Assembly (NCBI RefSeq): GCF_001593385.1
Contig: NZ_LUVZ01000043.1
Location: 1-64,000 of the forward strand
Source of the DNA: Chryseobacterium cucumeris
GTDB lineage: Bacteria; Bacteroidota; Bacteroidia; Flavobacteriales; Weeksellaceae
DNA: 64,000 nucleotides
Direction: 5' to 3'
Shown: positions 9,300 to 18,196 of the stretch, in pieces
Numbering within the stretch: position 1 is the stretch's first letter
Layout: every line of letters begins with the position of its first letter
Position numbers and translations under genes: made by a program
Notes under the pieces: model-generated
Databases searched by the model: none
The model's input: the letters and a program-made list of their open reading frames with translations, nothing else
What the model was told of the DNA's origin: nothing

Positions 9300-9785
9300 A
9301 TGATGAAAAGTAAAATGCTCATGTTGGGAATGGTATCTGTTCTATTCCTTGCTTCATGTTCTAAAAAAGAAACCACTGAAACAACAGCTACTACAGATTC
9401 TACAACGGCTGTACAACCTACTGCTACGGACAGTATCACTAAAGCAACTCCTACAGCAGCTGGTGACACTTCTGAAAATGCTCTGGACTGGGCAGGTACT
9501 TATGAAGCAACAGTTCCTTGTGCAGACTGCCCGGGAATAAAGACTTCTTTGACATTGAATGATGATAAAACATTCAGCATTACAGAGGAATATCTTGAGA
9601 GAAATTCAAAGAACCAGGACAAAGGATCTTTCACCTGGGATGCTACTGGAAGCATGATTACTTTAAAAGGGAAATCTGCCAACTATAAATACAAAGTGGG
9701 TGAGAATATGCTGATCCAGCTGGATATGGAAGGAAAGGAGATCGATGGTCCCAACAAAGATCTTTATGTATTTAAGAAGAAATAA
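9300..9785 (+). CDS. NlpE-like lipoprotein
   Basis: A 161-residue lipoprotein. The lipobox is LASC with Cys20 as lipidation site, followed by a Thr/Ala-rich linker of about 40 residues. Residues 65-160 form an NlpE N-terminal-type domain: GTYEATVPCADCPGIKTSL has the CxxC (Cys74, Cys77) found in E. coli NlpE, an outer-membrane copper and envelope-stress sensor. Many Bacteroidota have short NlpE-domain lipoproteins of unknown role, so metal binding or stress sensing is only inferred. It is transcribed alone. Confidence 0.82.
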   Translation: MMKSKMLMLGMVSVLFLASCSKKETTETTATTDSTTAVQPTATDSITKATPTAAGDTSENALDWAGTYEATVPCADCPGIKTSLTLNDDKTFSITEEYLERNSKNQDKGSFTWDATGSMITLKGKSANYKYKVGENMLIQLDMEGKEIDGPNKDLYVFKKK

Positions 9786-9788
9786 AAG

Positions 9789-9813
9789 TAAAGGCTTCGG
9801 CCTTTATTTTTTT
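9789..9813. terminator. Bidirectional terminator between convergent genes
   Basis: Hairpin TAAAGGC-TTCG-GCCTTTA with a UUCG tetraloop and a T run, lying between the lipoprotein gene and the convergent MgtC-like gene. Confidence 0.88.
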
Positions 9814-9826
9814 GCTCTTTCACTGT

Positions 9827-10474
9827 CTAAAACTGATACGCTTTAATTTTCGGATCATTCACCAGACGTCCGATGACTTCCTCATGATGGCTATTTTTTC
9901 CGGTAAGTCTCCATATAATGGTAAAGCTTTCCTGAGAATACTGCTGTTTAAGCATCTGATATCTTAAGTGATTTTCTTTGAATATATTTTCACAATATTT
10001 AATATCCTGGGAGTCTGTTACAGCAATTCTGTATTCCCTTACTTTATTATAATTATCAATAAAATTCTGGAGATAAGTCAGGGCACTTAAAATAAGTAAT
10101 ACCAACGTAGTTCCCAACAATGCAATATAAACATAGCCGGAACCTACAGCCATTCCAATAGAAGCAGTTGCCCAGATAGTGGTGGCTGTGGTAATTCCTT
10201 CAATTTTATTATCTCCTTTGAAAATAACCCCTGCTCCCAGAAATCCGATTCCTGTAATGATATTAGCTGCCAGACGATCCGGATTGGCCACGCCTATTTT
10301 TATAGAAAGTATGGTAAACAGACAGGCACCAAAACACACGAGAATAAAGGTCCTGAGGCCGGCCGACTTATTACGGTATTCACGTTCAGCACCAATAAAC
10401 AATCCTAGAATAACTGAAATAAGGATCAGCAGCAATTCATTTTTAATAATATAGTGGTCCTGAAGAAAATCCAT
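9827..10474 (-). CDS. MgtC/SapB family membrane protein
   Basis: A 215-residue inner-membrane protein. The N-terminal 140 residues have about five hydrophobic segments and the family signature: GLFIGAEREYRNKSAGLRT, then GIGFLGAGVIFK and TTIWATASIGMAVGSGY. The C-terminal 75 residues look like the soluble ACT-like domain of longer MgtC proteins. MgtC proteins have been tied to magnesium limitation and to restraint of the F-type ATPase in pathogens; in environmental Bacteroidota the role is open. A transporter role is not established for the family. It stands alone between a terminator and a divergent gene. Confidence 0.9.
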   Translation of the reverse strand: MDFLQDHYIIKNELLLILISVILGLFIGAEREYRNKSAGLRTFILVCFGACLFTILSIKIGVANPDRLAANIITGIGFLGAGVIFKGDNKIEGITTATTIWATASIGMAVGSGYVYIALLGTTLVLLILSALTYLQNFIDNYNKVREYRIAVTDSQDIKYCENIFKENHLRYQMLKQQYSQESFTIIWRLTGKNSHHEEVIGRLVNDPKIKAYQF

Positions 10475-10525
10475 CTTTTATAATTTAAACAGAGAATAAA
10501 TTTACAATAAATACTATTAAGGAAC

Positions 10526-10698
10526 TATCTTTGCTGAGGAGATTTTGCGTTGCTGCCTCAAAAAATTTATTGCATGAAAAACTTTTGCAATGTTACATTT
10601 TAATTGCGGAAATTTTCTTGTATAAAAGGGATATTCATCAATGCGGAAAAATGTCACTTATTAAAAAATCAAAAAAAATAATACTTATATATATAATT
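10526..10698 (+). promoter_or_regulatory. Possible promoter and long leader of the Imm22-like gene
   Basis: A TATCTTTG box (10526-10533) has the -7 consensus but no clear upstream TTG. The stretch from there to the ATG at 10699 is about 165 bases and could form a stem TGAGG...CCTCA near its start. No riboswitch is recognised. Confidence 0.35.
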
Positions 10699-11097
10699 AT
10701 GGATAAAGAAATTTCACACTTCTGGTTAGGATATTTCAAGAATGAAGAAGATTTTTATAGCTTTATAGAAGAGGATGAAAACTACTATATAGAGGAAGAA
10801 ACTGATGATCAGTATGTTTCCAAGTTTGCAGAATCACAAAACATCAAATGGTTTGATGATGATTTTATAGAATATGGTTTTGAGGATGAAAACCTTAGTC
10901 TTTATGATAAGTTTGCAGAGTATTCTTATGCTGACCAATGGCTTCCGGTTCTGGAAAACAAATTAAACGAACTCAGTCTGGATACACCCGTAAATGCTAT
11001 TATTTTTGCGACTAGATTTGTGATTCCTAATCCGGTTTCTGTAGAAAATGATGATTTTTCACTGCATTATGTGGGGGAAATAGAATACGATATTTAA
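10699..11097 (+). CDS. Imm22-like immunity protein
   Basis: The frame is open from 10531, but the upstream part looks non-coding; the ATG at 10699 (MDKEISHFWLGYF) gives a compact acidic protein of 132 residues. The pattern is HFWLGYF, a Glu/Asp-rich stretch, SKFAESQNIKWFDDDFIEYGFED and a C-terminal strand region. It resembles the immunity protein 22 family, which protects against polymorphic toxins. No toxin gene is next to it, so it is probably an orphan immunity gene, which would fit the T6SS effectors 5-20 kb away. The family call is from memory of the motif and moderate in certainty. Confidence 0.55.
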   Translation: MDKEISHFWLGYFKNEEDFYSFIEEDENYYIEEETDDQYVSKFAESQNIKWFDDDFIEYGFEDENLSLYDKFAEYSYADQWLPVLENKLNELSLDTPVNAIIFATRFVIPNPVSVENDDFSLHYVGEIEYDI

Positions 11098-11128
11098 TAA
11101 CCAAAGCAAAACTGCTTTCTCAACACCG

Positions 11129-11175
11129 GCAACAAGTAATTTCATGATACGTGTGATCACTTGTTGCTATTTTTA
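11129..11175 (+). terminator. Terminator after the Imm22-like gene
   Basis: GCAACAAGT pairs with ACTTGTTGC over a 21-base interval that itself contains TGAT/ATCA, and is followed by TATTTTTA. Confidence 0.75.
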
Positions 11176-11235
11176 AAACCTACAGATGATTTAGCCATGA
11201 TAAGAATAATAAAATAATTCAGATATTTTAATATC

Positions 11236-11691
11236 ATGAAAGAATCCAAACCTCATCAATTCTACTCTTTTCTGAAGAGATGGTTCATTAGTACCACCTT
11301 TATTTCAGTGGTTACATTCTTACAATTTTACTGGTCAATGGGAACCCTTTCAGAACGTGTTTCAAGCGGCTGTATAGACTGTTCATTTTTTGAAGATGCG
11401 GTGTATATATCCCTTATAGCCGGTGGGTTCTTATCAATTATCTTTTCTCTGCTTTTCTTTGTTAAAAAGATTTTCTTCAAGGCTTCAGTCGAGTTCCTAT
11501 TCCTGATCTTTGTCTGGTTATTTTGGAACTACACTCTATTTGTAGACAGGGAATCTTCCTGGAGTACTTACGATTTCAATTCGGAAATCCAATATACAAT
11601 TTCACTTTCCTTTCTACCTGTTACCGTACTGGGATGTTTGTGTGTTGTAATTTTACATTATCAGGAAATAAAAGCTAGATTTGTATCTTAA
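11236..11691 (+). CDS. Unrecognised four-helix membrane protein
   Basis: A protein of 151 residues with four hydrophobic segments, near residues 16-34, 54-74, 82-98 and 122-142. A CIDC motif (Cys46 and Cys49) lies in the first inter-helix loop, and an FVDRESSWSTYDFN loop separates helices 3 and 4. No family is recognised. The next gene starts 12 bases downstream, so the two are probably cotranscribed with the lipoprotein gene. Confidence 0.6.
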   Translation: MKESKPHQFYSFLKRWFISTTFISVVTFLQFYWSMGTLSERVSSGCIDCSFFEDAVYISLIAGGFLSIIFSLLFFVKKIFFKASVEFLFLIFVWLFWNYTLFVDRESSWSTYDFNSEIQYTISLSFLPVTVLGCLCVVILHYQEIKARFVS

Positions 11692-11703
11692 AAACAAAAA
11701 CCA

Positions 11704-12414
11704 TTGAAAAAAATCATTTCTACTTTACTTTTTGCTTCTTTAATTGCTTATTCATGTAACAAAACCAAAACCCAGGCTCCGAAAAACTCTTCAGGCATTA
11801 TAAAAAAGGATACGGCACCAGTTGAGAAGGAACAGTCGATAGCAGGAAAAAAAGTCTCAGATTTTGTATCCAGTCAATATGAAATTCAATACGAAACCGA
11901 AGGTGATCTCAACCATGACGGACTTGCTGATAAAGCTTTGGTTCTTAGAAAAAAAGACGACACTTTAGCACAGAGAACTATGATAGTCCTTCTAAAGAAT
12001 CCTGACAAAACATACCGGTTATTTAAAAGTTCTGAAACCGTTTTTCCCGATGAATACAATGAATCTGGTTATAAAATGCACGATCCTGAAGACATCAGTA
12101 TTGAAAAAGGAACATTGAATATCAATCTCTATGATATCGGACCTTATGGTAATCTGTTCAGTAAATTCAAATATGTGAATGACAACCTGATTCTTACCTA
12201 TATTGAAACGTATAATATGGGTGCAGGTTCCCACTCTGCCCTCTATTATGAGCCTATGAAAGGTAAAGTAATACTGGAAACGGTAAATACCATGGAAGAA
12301 GAAATGCCATCAGAAACTAAAAAAGTACAGGTAAAAAAAGAAAGATTTTTATTTGAAAATGTTTCTCCTGATGATGTTGTCACCAATGTTTACAATTCTG
12401 TAGAACAGGAGTAA
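11704..12414 (+). CDS. Hypothetical lipoprotein with a TTG start
   Basis: A 236-residue lipoprotein that starts with TTG at 11704: this gives a good signal peptide (MKKIISTLLFASLIAYSC) with Cys18 as lipidation site, and no ATG lies nearby. A short Lys/Ser linker is followed by a domain with EGDLNHDGLADKALVLRKKD, a pattern seen in calcium-loop (DxNxDG) or FG-GAP-like segments of secreted Bacteroidota proteins. The rest has alternating strands. No function is assignable. It follows the membrane-protein gene by 12 bases and ends at a terminator shared with polA. Confidence 0.75.
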   Translation: MKKIISTLLFASLIAYSCNKTKTQAPKNSSGIIKKDTAPVEKEQSIAGKKVSDFVSSQYEIQYETEGDLNHDGLADKALVLRKKDDTLAQRTMIVLLKNPDKTYRLFKSSETVFPDEYNESGYKMHDPEDISIEKGTLNINLYDIGPYGNLFSKFKYVNDNLILTYIETYNMGAGSHSALYYEPMKGKVILETVNTMEEEMPSETKKVQVKKERFLFENVSPDDVVTNVYNSVEQE

Positions 12415-12436
12415 GCTATCCAGTTCTAACAAAATA

Positions 12437-12468
12437 AAACTTCCGCCTAAAAGACGGAAGTTTTTTAT
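12437..12468. terminator. Bidirectional terminator
   Basis: AAAACTTCCG and CGGAAGTTTT form the stem around CCTAAAAGA; A/T runs on both sides allow function in both directions, for the lipoprotein gene and polA. Confidence 0.88.
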
Positions 12469-12492
12469 TTAAAGTATGATTTATAGTATTGA

Positions 12493-15327
12493 TTAATGTG
12501 CTTCTAACCAGTTATCTCCTACTCCAATTTCTACCAATAGCGGAACCTGTGTTTTTAAGGCACTTTCCATTTCAGTTTTGATTAGTTTTGAGGCTGTATC
12601 AATCTCATCTACCGGAGATTCGAACACCAATTCGTCATGTACCTGAAGCAGCATCTTTGTTTTAAGCTGTTGCTCTTCAAGTTCTCTGTCTATTTTAATC
12701 ATGGCAAGCTTTACAACATCTGCTGCACTTCCCTGAACTGGTGCGTTTACAGCATTTCTTTCCGCATGACCTCTTACCACAAAATTATTGGAATTAATAT
12801 CTTTCAAATGACGTTTTCTTCCTAAAATAGTTTCAACATATCCTATCTGGCGTGCTTTGTTCACCTGCTCAGCCATGTACTCCTTCAGTTTCGGATAGGT
12901 TTCAAAGTAAGCTTCGATCATCTGTTTGGCTTCTGTACGGGATAATCCGGTTTGTTCTGCCAAAGCAAAAGCTCCTTGTCCATAGATAATTCCAAAGTTT
13001 ACGGTTTTAGCCTGACTTCTCTGGGTTTTGGATACCTCAGCCAAAGGAATTTTAAAGAGTTTTGCAGCGGTAGAAGCGTGGATATCTTCTCCATCCTGAA
13101 AAGCTTTGATCATATTATCCTCTCCGGAAATCTCAGCAATCAAACGAAGTTCAATCTGAGAGTAATCGGCAGAAATAATCTTCTTCCCTTCTCCGGAAAC
13201 AAATGCTCCACGGATCTGCTGGCCCCTTACCGTTCGGATCGGAATATTCTGCAGGTTAGGGTTTACACTCGCCAAACGGCCTGTAGCGGCTGTAGTCTGT
13301 GAAAAGTTGGTATGTACTCTGTTATCTTTTTTCTCAATCTGTGAAGGCAATGCATCCACATAGGTTGATTTTAATTTCTGATAGGTTCTGTATTCCAGAA
13401 TATGCTTGATGATCTCATGTTTTGAACTCAATTTTTGAAGAACATCTTCTGAGGTTGCGTATTGTCCAGTCTTTGTTTTCTTAGCCTTAGGATCCAGCTG
13501 TAATTTTTCAAATAGAATTTCTCCCAACTGTTTAGGGGAATTCATATTGAATTCTTCTTCTGAAAGTTCAAAAATCTTTGTTTCCAGCTGTTTCAGATCA
13601 TTTTCAAGGTCAACACTTTCCTGTGCCAACCATTTTTCATCCAAAGAAATCCCTGAAAGTTCCATTTTTGCAAGTACTTCCATCAGAGGCATTTCAATGG
13701 TAAAGAAAAGCTCTTCCAGGTTTTCTTTTTTCAGCTGCGGTGCGAAAAGTTCATACAGTTGGAAAGTGATGTCTGCATCTTCCGCCGCGTAGTCTGTCTG
13801 CGTTCTCAGATCAGCATCTCTGAAATTCCCCTGTTTTTTCCCTTTTTTTCCGATGATGGTTTCAATGGATACCGGTTTATAGTTCAGATATACTTCTGAA
13901 AGGTAATCCATTCCGTGTCTTCCATCCGGATTCAGCAGGTAGTGGGCAATCATGGTATCGAACATAGCCCCTTTAACGGTGATGTCGTACTGTTTTAAAA
14001 CTTTATAATCGTATTTTAGATTGTGAGCAATTTTAAGCAGGTCTTCTTTTTCAAAAAACGGTCTGAAGATCTCCAGGGTTTGCAACACTTCTTCTCTGTT
14101 TTCAGAGAGAGGAATGTAGTAGGCAAGTCCTTTTTTATAAGAGAAGCTCATTCCTACCAGTTCTGCTTCCAGTTCGTTTAATGATGTAGTTTCCGTATCG
14201 AAACATACTACTTTCTGCTGCAGCAGGTTGTCTACCAGTTTTTTCTGAGCTTTCGGATTATTGATAAACTGATAAAGGTGATCATTATTCTCAATCGTTG
14301 ACTTTGTAGAAGTAGCCTGTTCCAATTCTTCAAAATTGGCAAAAAGGTCAAGCTGCATCACCTGCCCTTTTACTTCGGTTCCGGCCGGAGTCTGCTTTAC
14401 TTCTACTTCACTTACAACCACTGTTTCTACAGCTGCAGGAGCAAAAGCCCTGTATAAGTTTTCGTATAACCTTCTGAATTCTATTTCATCAAAGACTTCT
14501 TTTACTTTTTCAAAATCAGGAGTTTCAAGGTCATATTGTTCCTGATGGAATTCTACAGGAGCGTCACAAATAATGGTTGCCAGTTTTTTAGACATAATAC
14601 CACGTTCTGCGGAAGCTTCTACTTTTTCTTTCAGTTTTCCTTTCAGTTTATCCGTATTGGCTAATAAATTTTCAATGCTGCCGAATTCTTTCAGGAATTT
14701 CATAGCCGTTTTTTCTCCTACCCCTTCTAATCCAGGGATATTATCTACTGCATCTCCCATCATAGCAAGGAAATCTATCACCTGCTTAGGATCATCAATC
14801 TCATATTTTGCCTTTACTTCTTCAACTCCGAGAATTTCGATATCGCCACCTTTTAAACCTGGCTTATAAATTTTAATTTTATCGGTAACCAGCTGTGCAA
14901 AATCTTTATCCGGCGTCACCATGAAAGTGGTATATCCTTCTTTTTCTGCTTTGCATGCGATAGTTCCAATGACATCATCGGCTTCATATCCTTCCACACC
15001 AAGAATCGGGATGTGCATTGCTTCCAGAATTTTGTGAATATATGGAATCGCAATTTTGATTGCTTCGGGAGTTTCGCTTCTGTTGGCTTTATATTCTGAG
15101 AAATCATCAGTTCTTACACTGGCCTGTCCAACATCAAAAACGACTGCCAGGTGTGTTGGTTTTTCTCTTCTGATCAATTCGATCAAAGAATTGGTAAAAC
15201 CAAAGATGGCAGAAGTATCCAGACCTTTGCTGGTAAGTCTCGGATTCCTGATTAATGCGTAATATCCTCTGAAAATCATCGCATAAGCATCGATGAGAAA
15301 CAGCCTTTTATCTTGTGTTGCGTCCAT
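12493..15327 (-). CDS. polA: DNA polymerase I
   Basis: A family A polymerase of 944 residues. The frame is open 45 codons further upstream, but those residues are unlike PolA; the ATG at 15327 (MDATQDKRLFLIDAYAMIFRG) begins the conserved 5'-3' exonuclease domain (about 1-290). A 3'-5' proofreading domain follows; its first motif, CFDTETTS, keeps the Asp and Glu metal ligands, so proofreading is probably active. The polymerase motifs are SADYSQIELR (A), RSQAKTVNFGIIYG (B, O-helix) and QVHDELVFE (C). The role is Okazaki-fragment processing and repair synthesis. A TATATTTG box at 15343-15350 lies only 16 bases before the ATG. Confidence 0.97.
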   Translation of the reverse strand: MDATQDKRLFLIDAYAMIFRGYYALIRNPRLTSKGLDTSAIFGFTNSLIELIRREKPTHLAVVFDVGQASVRTDDFSEYKANRSETPEAIKIAIPYIHKILEAMHIPILGVEGYEADDVIGTIACKAEKEGYTTFMVTPDKDFAQLVTDKIKIYKPGLKGGDIEILGVEEVKAKYEIDDPKQVIDFLAMMGDAVDNIPGLEGVGEKTAMKFLKEFGSIENLLANTDKLKGKLKEKVEASAERGIMSKKLATIICDAPVEFHQEQYDLETPDFEKVKEVFDEIEFRRLYENLYRAFAPAAVETVVVSEVEVKQTPAGTEVKGQVMQLDLFANFEELEQATSTKSTIENNDHLYQFINNPKAQKKLVDNLLQQKVVCFDTETTSLNELEAELVGMSFSYKKGLAYYIPLSENREEVLQTLEIFRPFFEKEDLLKIAHNLKYDYKVLKQYDITVKGAMFDTMIAHYLLNPDGRHGMDYLSEVYLNYKPVSIETIIGKKGKKQGNFRDADLRTQTDYAAEDADITFQLYELFAPQLKKENLEELFFTIEMPLMEVLAKMELSGISLDEKWLAQESVDLENDLKQLETKIFELSEEEFNMNSPKQLGEILFEKLQLDPKAKKTKTGQYATSEDVLQKLSSKHEIIKHILEYRTYQKLKSTYVDALPSQIEKKDNRVHTNFSQTTAATGRLASVNPNLQNIPIRTVRGQQIRGAFVSGEGKKIISADYSQIELRLIAEISGEDNMIKAFQDGEDIHASTAAKLFKIPLAEVSKTQRSQAKTVNFGIIYGQGAFALAEQTGLSRTEAKQMIEAYFETYPKLKEYMAEQVNKARQIGYVETILGRKRHLKDINSNNFVVRGHAERNAVNAPVQGSAADVVKLAMIKIDRELEEQQLKTKMLLQVHDELVFESPVDEIDTASKLIKTEMESALKTQVPLLVEIGVGDNWLEAH

Positions 15328-15430
15328 ATTTTGAATAATGAACAAATATAAGAAAATAGGAGTAAAAACTGGCAGCCCGTTGAAGGGTTTCGGGAATGGA
15401 AATTCGGGTTCGAGGGTTCGAGATGGGGTT

Positions 15431-15466
15431 AAAAAAACAAAACAGCATACCCGAAGGTACACTGTT
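15431..15466 (-). terminator. Terminator after tssD copy 1
   Basis: On the minus strand AACAGtgtaCC-TTCG-GGtatgCTGTT followed by a T-rich run. Its paralogue after copy 2 has the same AACAGTA stem and CCCGAA-type loop region. Confidence 0.78.
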
Positions 15467-15491
15467 CCTTTTTTTATTTAAGTTTATGGGA

Positions 15492-15905
15492 TTATTTACC
15501 TGAAGAAGGCCACAGTCCTGCGTACTGAGAAGTACCGTAATCAATGGTTTCAGCACTTACTACGAAGCTGATCAGCATACTGTTGCTGTCTACTGCATCG
15601 AAATCTACTTCGTGCTGGATTACGTATCCGTTCTCCCATTTCAAAGTGATCAGTGTTCCTTCTTCGTGAGATTTGTTGAAAGTGATCTCTCCTACTGTCG
15701 GCTTGTATTTACCGTTTAGTAAGCTTTCAAGGATGTCTGACTTTTCAGTAGCTTCTACTGTCACCTTGATTAATGCATTGGAAGGATCTGATGCTACACG
15801 TCCTGATACGTCTGTAGATCTTGATACACTGTAGTTCATTTTTAACAGTTTCTGCCCTTCACCGTTGTTGAATTTTAAGATTCCTCTTGAATTTCTTTCT
15901 GCCAT
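15492..15905 (-). CDS. tssD: TssD (Hcp) tube protein, copy 1
   Basis: A Bacteroidota-type TssD of 137 residues, the stacked-hexamer inner tube of the T6SS and a carrier of effectors. It starts MAERNSRGILKFNNGEG and has the Hcp-like beta-barrel pattern ending in SQYAGLWPSSGK. It is 98% identical to copy 2 (differences Val/Ile at two sites and Ser/Ala near the end) and close to copy 3. It is monocistronic, with its own terminator and the operator-bearing promoter described at 15957-16070, so tube subunits can be made separately from the vgrG operons. The link to T6SS rather than a phage tail comes from neighbouring tssR, tssP, clpV and vgrG. Confidence 0.9.
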   Translation of the reverse strand: MAERNSRGILKFNNGEGQKLLKMNYSVSRSTDVSGRVASDPSNALIKVTVEATEKSDILESLLNGKYKPTVGEITFNKSHEEGTLITLKWENGYVIQHEVDFDAVDSNSMLISFVVSAETIDYGTSQYAGLWPSSGK

Positions 15906-15956
15906 GATTGTAAATTTTAATCGTTAGTAATAAATTGTAATTCAATAATTATATAA

Positions 15957-16070
15957 CAAAGATAGCCTCCTTGGGTTTGATAAAAAAGCAATTGAAGGGA
16001 AATCTGAAAAAGTGTCGTAATTGTACGATTTGATGTAGTAGTTCTACGATTTCGTGTCGTAATTCTACGA
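15957..16070 (-). promoter_or_regulatory. tssD copy 1 promoter with three 21-bp-spaced operators
   Basis: The -7 box TATCTTTG lies at 15957-15964 (minus strand), 52 bases from the ATG. Starting 50 bases above its upstream edge are three repeats, at 16014, 16035 and 16056, exactly 21 bp apart. Written on the plus strand each fits GTMGTARTTSTACGA. The core is an inverted repeat CGTA-N4-TACG. No TTG element is seen at the -33 position, which suggests activator dependence. Confidence 0.85.
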
Positions 16071-16195
16071 TATTAGATTTAAAACAAAGCACAATACACT
16101 GTAAATAAATATTTTAAAAAGGATTAAAAATCTTCAACAAACACCAACTTATTACACTATTAAGAGAAATAATATACATAAAATTCACTTATATA

Positions 16196-16220
16196 CATAA
16201 AAAAGACCTTATCCAGGTCT
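16196..16220 (-). terminator. Terminator of the vgrG1 operon
   Basis: AGACCT and AGGTCT form a short stem, and on the minus strand a run of six T residues follows. It lies just after the PAAR-like gene. Confidence 0.75.
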
Positions 16221-16259
16221 GGTTATTTTATCTTTTAAAAATCAAAAATTGGATTGAGT

Positions 16260-17570
16260 CTAGGCATCATTTGCTATTACATGTATTCCGTTTCCGGCAT
16301 CTTCCGCCATTGCATTGGCTAATATTCTTCTTGAGTCTTCAGAAAAATACGTAGCGATAAATGGGAAAAAGAAACCGATGAATCCACCACCTTTTACGCC
16401 AAGTTTACCAATATTTTTGATATTCTGCATTTTTATGCTGGGAAGTTCTTTGGCTAAATTCGGTAAGTTTCGGGGACGTACTCTTCCTAAGCCGTCTTTT
16501 GCTGTGGCAACCAGAGATTCTGAATATTTGCCGTTACGGATATTTTCTACAATAGCCTTTCCTTCAGATGTTTTCCATACTTCACGGGAATCTACACCTT
16601 CTAAAGCTGTCAAATCTTTAGATAAAGCTGTCCCTTGTTTTATTTCAATCAGGTTTTTTTGCCAATCCTGGACATACCATTTTCCGTTAAAGAAAATAGG
16701 GGTTTTACCGTCTCTGCTTGCCAATCCTCCTTTTTCATTAAGTTCCAGAATATCCGGGCTGGCAAGATCTGAAGGAGTTATGCCCGTCACATTTTTTGGA
16801 AAATCCTTTAGGTATCCGGGAACTCTGCTGTTTTCATCTGCTTCTTTATTCATATCCTGATAATGGCTATTATCTTCCAATGAGTTGCTTCTGATGATTT
16901 CTCTTTCCCAGTAACTTCCTTCGTTCATTACTGCCATGGTTCCACCCATCCACAATAGCGTCTTACCGATTCCCATTTCTACTCCTGCAATAACGATCCC
17001 AGCTCCTCCGAAGAAAGAAGCAGCGGCATTGAGAACAATTTCCTTTCCATTATTACTCTCGATCTGCTGTGCGTATTTCTTGGCCACAGAATAGCTGAAT
17101 ATGGGGCTTAATAGTCCTCCGGTATCACAAACCAGTATAGAGTTCTGGGTGATGGCCATAAATTGATCAAATTTTACTTTTTCATGTTCAATTTTCCAGT
17201 TTCCTTTTCCTAAAGATTCAGTACATAAGTGGTTTATTTTTGTTGCATGATATGCTGCTGCTGCTCCACATGCCAGAACACCAACTCCCACGGCTAATGC
17301 AGCCCAGCCAATAGGTCCGGATAACACAAGCAGTGCACCAACAATAAGGCCTGCTCCAAAGCAAAGAAATCCCCACATGGCATTTTTAGGACTTTTACAG
17401 GGAAATTCTTTATTGATATTTCGATCTTCTTTTGTTAATAAGGGCCGGGTTTTATCAGATCCATAGAAAACAGTAATGGGTTCTCTTGTAGGAATTAATT
17501 GTCTTGGTTCTGAATCGGTTTGAAATGTACACACTGTGTAAACATCTTTGGGTATATAGGAAGCACTCAT
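16260..17570 (-). CDS. PAAR-like T6SS tip protein with C-terminal effector candidate
   Basis: A protein of 436 residues. Residues 1-160 look like the PAAR-like domain of Bacteroidota T6SS: YIPKDVYTVCTF..., then two hydrophobic segments (about 68-105), then FDQFMAITQNSILVCDTGGLLSP. PAAR proteins sharpen the VgrG tip and carry effector domains. Residues 160-436 are not recognised; they include another hydrophobic stretch (about 180-215) and a region containing KWYVQDWQKNLIEIKQG, and end with GFIGFFFPFIATYFSEDSRR, hydrophobic again. The tail is probably the toxic part and may act on membranes. It is the last gene of the vgrG1 operon, beside a small membrane protein that may be its immunity partner. 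Confidence 0.65.
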   Translation of the reverse strand: MSASYIPKDVYTVCTFQTDSEPRQLIPTREPITVFYGSDKTRPLLTKEDRNINKEFPCKSPKNAMWGFLCFGAGLIVGALLVLSGPIGWAALAVGVGVLACGAAAAYHATKINHLCTESLGKGNWKIEHEKVKFDQFMAITQNSILVCDTGGLLSPIFSYSVAKKYAQQIESNNGKEIVLNAAASFFGGAGIVIAGVEMGIGKTLLWMGGTMAVMNEGSYWEREIIRSNSLEDNSHYQDMNKEADENSRVPGYLKDFPKNVTGITPSDLASPDILELNEKGGLASRDGKTPIFFNGKWYVQDWQKNLIEIKQGTALSKDLTALEGVDSREVWKTSEGKAIVENIRNGKYSESLVATAKDGLGRVRPRNLPNLAKELPSIKMQNIKNIGKLGVKGGGFIGFFFPFIATYFSEDSRRILANAMAEDAGNGIHVIANDA

Positions 17571-17644
17571 AATGTTACATTTTATTGATTAAAACATCCT
17601 GTAAATAGTGAATTTGTCTTTTAAATTTTCAGAGTTTATATGTC

Positions 17645-18181
17645 TTAATTATATTGTGAATACCAATAAACATTCTGAAGACTTTTCTTTTCTGTTTTTG
17701 AAAAATGGAGTTCTTTCTGAGCTGATATCAGAAATTTTTTAAGTTCGTTTCCTTTCTCTTCTTCGTATTTGTTTTTGTATTCAACATCATTTAAGTAAAT
17801 GTCTGTCTTATTTTTCAAGCGGAATCTGAAGTATATTTTTGAGCTTTGCAATGACGGTGCTTTGGTTTCATAATCATAAGCATAAAATCCTTCAATATCT
17901 GTCTTGGAATATTTTTCAGGAGTCTGGTTTCCCTTCTGTATATAAAAATAGTTTTCATCAAACCAGATTTTCAACTTCACAGAAATTGCTTTCAGGATCA
18001 GATAACAGCTTCCAAAATAAAAAAGGAAAAAAAACATAACGAAAGAAAGTCTGAATACTCCTTTGAAGAGAACATAATACAATGCTCCATAGAAAACCAG
18101 GCATGGGATAATAACCAGAAGTGTTCTGGCAATATGATAAGGCAAAACGTTATTGAATGTAAACACTTTATTTTCGGCCAT
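17645..18181 (-). CDS. Small membrane protein, candidate immunity protein
   Basis: A protein of 178 residues. Two long hydrophobic segments (about 15-40 and 43-66) are followed by a soluble domain with strands such as KIWFDENYFYIQKG and KIYFRFRLKNKTDIYLNDVEY, similar in layout to PH-like domains of bacterial membrane proteins. No family is recognised. It lies 74 bases upstream of the PAAR-like gene and 15 bases after the LysM gene. Its position and membrane location suggest immunity against the neighbouring effector candidate; this is an inference from context only. Confidence 0.5.
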   Translation of the reverse strand: MAENKVFTFNNVLPYHIARTLLVIIPCLVFYGALYYVLFKGVFRLSFVMFFFLFYFGSCYLILKAISVKLKIWFDENYFYIQKGNQTPEKYSKTDIEGFYAYDYETKAPSLQSSKIYFRFRLKNKTDIYLNDVEYKNKYEEEKGNELKKFLISAQKELHFSKTEKKSLQNVYWYSQYN

Positions 18182-18196
18182 ACTTAAAAATTACTT

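Noticed and set aside
10179..10454. Antisense frame inside the MgtC-like gene
   Set aside because: Codon-mirrored shadow of the conserved membrane protein; no independent support.
12493..15462. Longer polA with a start at 15462
   Set aside because: The 45 extra residues are unlike PolA and overlap promoter-like and low-complexity sequence; ATG at 15327 fits the family.
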